NCBI RefSeq assembly: GCF_000725625.1
Contig: NZ_JOHS01000008.1
Coordinates: 248,001 to 312,000 of the forward strand
Direction of reading: 5' to 3'
DNA: 64,000 nucleotides
Source of the DNA: Streptomyces sp. NRRL F-6676
GTDB taxonomy: Bacteria; Actinomycetota; Actinomycetes; Streptomycetales; Streptomycetaceae
Part shown: positions 63,932 through 64,000 of the stretch, in pieces
Position numbering within the stretch: position 1 is the first letter of the stretch
How the letters are laid out: each line of letters opens with the position of its first letter
Position numbers and translations under genes: made by a program
Notes under the pieces: generated by a model
Seen by the model: the letters and a program-made list of their open reading frames with translations, nothing else
Databases searched by the model: none
Told to the model about the DNA's origin: nothing

Positions 63932-64000
63932 TGGGCATCATCGCGTGGATCCTGATCGGTCTCATCGCCGGCGCCATCGCCAAGCTGCTGCTGCCGGGCA
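63932..64000 (+). CDS. GlsB/YeaQ/YmgE family stress membrane protein, 3' end missing
   Basis: The visible 23 residues (MGIIAWILIGLIAGAIAKLL...) are the first Gly-rich membrane helix of the family, small stress-responsive proteins of about 85-95 residues. GGAGGA precedes ATG 63932. It is cut by the window end. Confidence 0.75.

Overview
This is high-GC actinobacterial chromosome, almost certainly Streptomyces. Third codon positions are nearly all G/C, GTG starts are common, neighbouring genes often overlap by 4 bp (ATGA/GTGA), and typical Streptomyces families are present (DUF6479, DUF5133, DUF397/XRE pair, a cvn conservon, SigB-type sigma factors). I saw no rRNA, tRNA, CRISPR array or intact insertion sequence.

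Layout. (1) 1-9.5 kb: a partial VOC protein, RNase HI, a FAD monooxygenase, an MFS exporter plus TetR regulator behind a tandem palindromic operator, an AlkB-like dioxygenase, an AIM24 protein, a divergent LysG/LysE pair and a second MFS protein. (2) 9.6-17.2 kb: a DUF6479 protein, an ATP-dependent DNA ligase, a membrane glycosyltransferase whose 3' end is disrupted at a C/G tract, small hypotheticals, a TauD-type dioxygenase and a long-chain acyl-CoA synthetase. (3) 17.5-36.6 kb: a dense stress-signalling block. It has stressosome-type RsbR-RsbS-RsbT genes, a kinase/phosphatase fusion, an RsbU-like phosphatase, a BldG-like antagonist, two free anti-sigma-type ATPases, a SigB-family sigma factor, an ANTAR/GAF/PAS/SpoIIE phosphatase and a soluble HAMP-array hybrid histidine kinase. 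A YbdK-type ligase and a GAF-ANTAR regulator follow. (4) 36.6-44.8 kb: a glycerol-facilitator-type channel, a DoxX-like protein, then a GntR-controlled aromatic catabolic cluster (galC-like aldolase, galD-like tautomerase, type I extradiol dioxygenase, aromatic-acid MFS importer) and L-2-hydroxyglutarate oxidase. (5) 45-50.5 kb: DUF1360, a PucR-like regulator divergent from an aldo/keto reductase, an isochorismatase-like hydrolase and a GlxA/AraC regulator. (6) 50.5-56 kb: conservon cvnDCBA and an orphan sugar-binding lipoprotein. (7) 56-64 kb: a second SigB-family sigma factor with DUF5133, a YciO/YrdC protein, a membrane SpoIIE phosphatase, a methyltransferase, the XRE/DUF397 pair and a GlsB-type membrane protein cut by the window end.

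How the genes fit together. Region 3 looks like one partner-switching circuit. RsbR/RsbS would sense stress and release the RsbT-like kinase; SpoIIE phosphatases would dephosphorylate the STAS antagonist; ATPase anti-sigmas would then free the sigma factor. A sequence matching the SigB-type promoter consensus lies just upstream of the sigma gene, and two matched near-consensus elements precede the BldG-like gene, suggesting autoregulation. The kinase and large phosphatase are adjacent on one strand and probably co-transcribed. The phosphatase has a 24-residue tandem-repeat N-terminal extension whose frame is broken by an exact 14-bp duplication. In region 4 the same ATTGTTGAC element precedes both the GntR gene and the importer, so that regulator probably controls both units.
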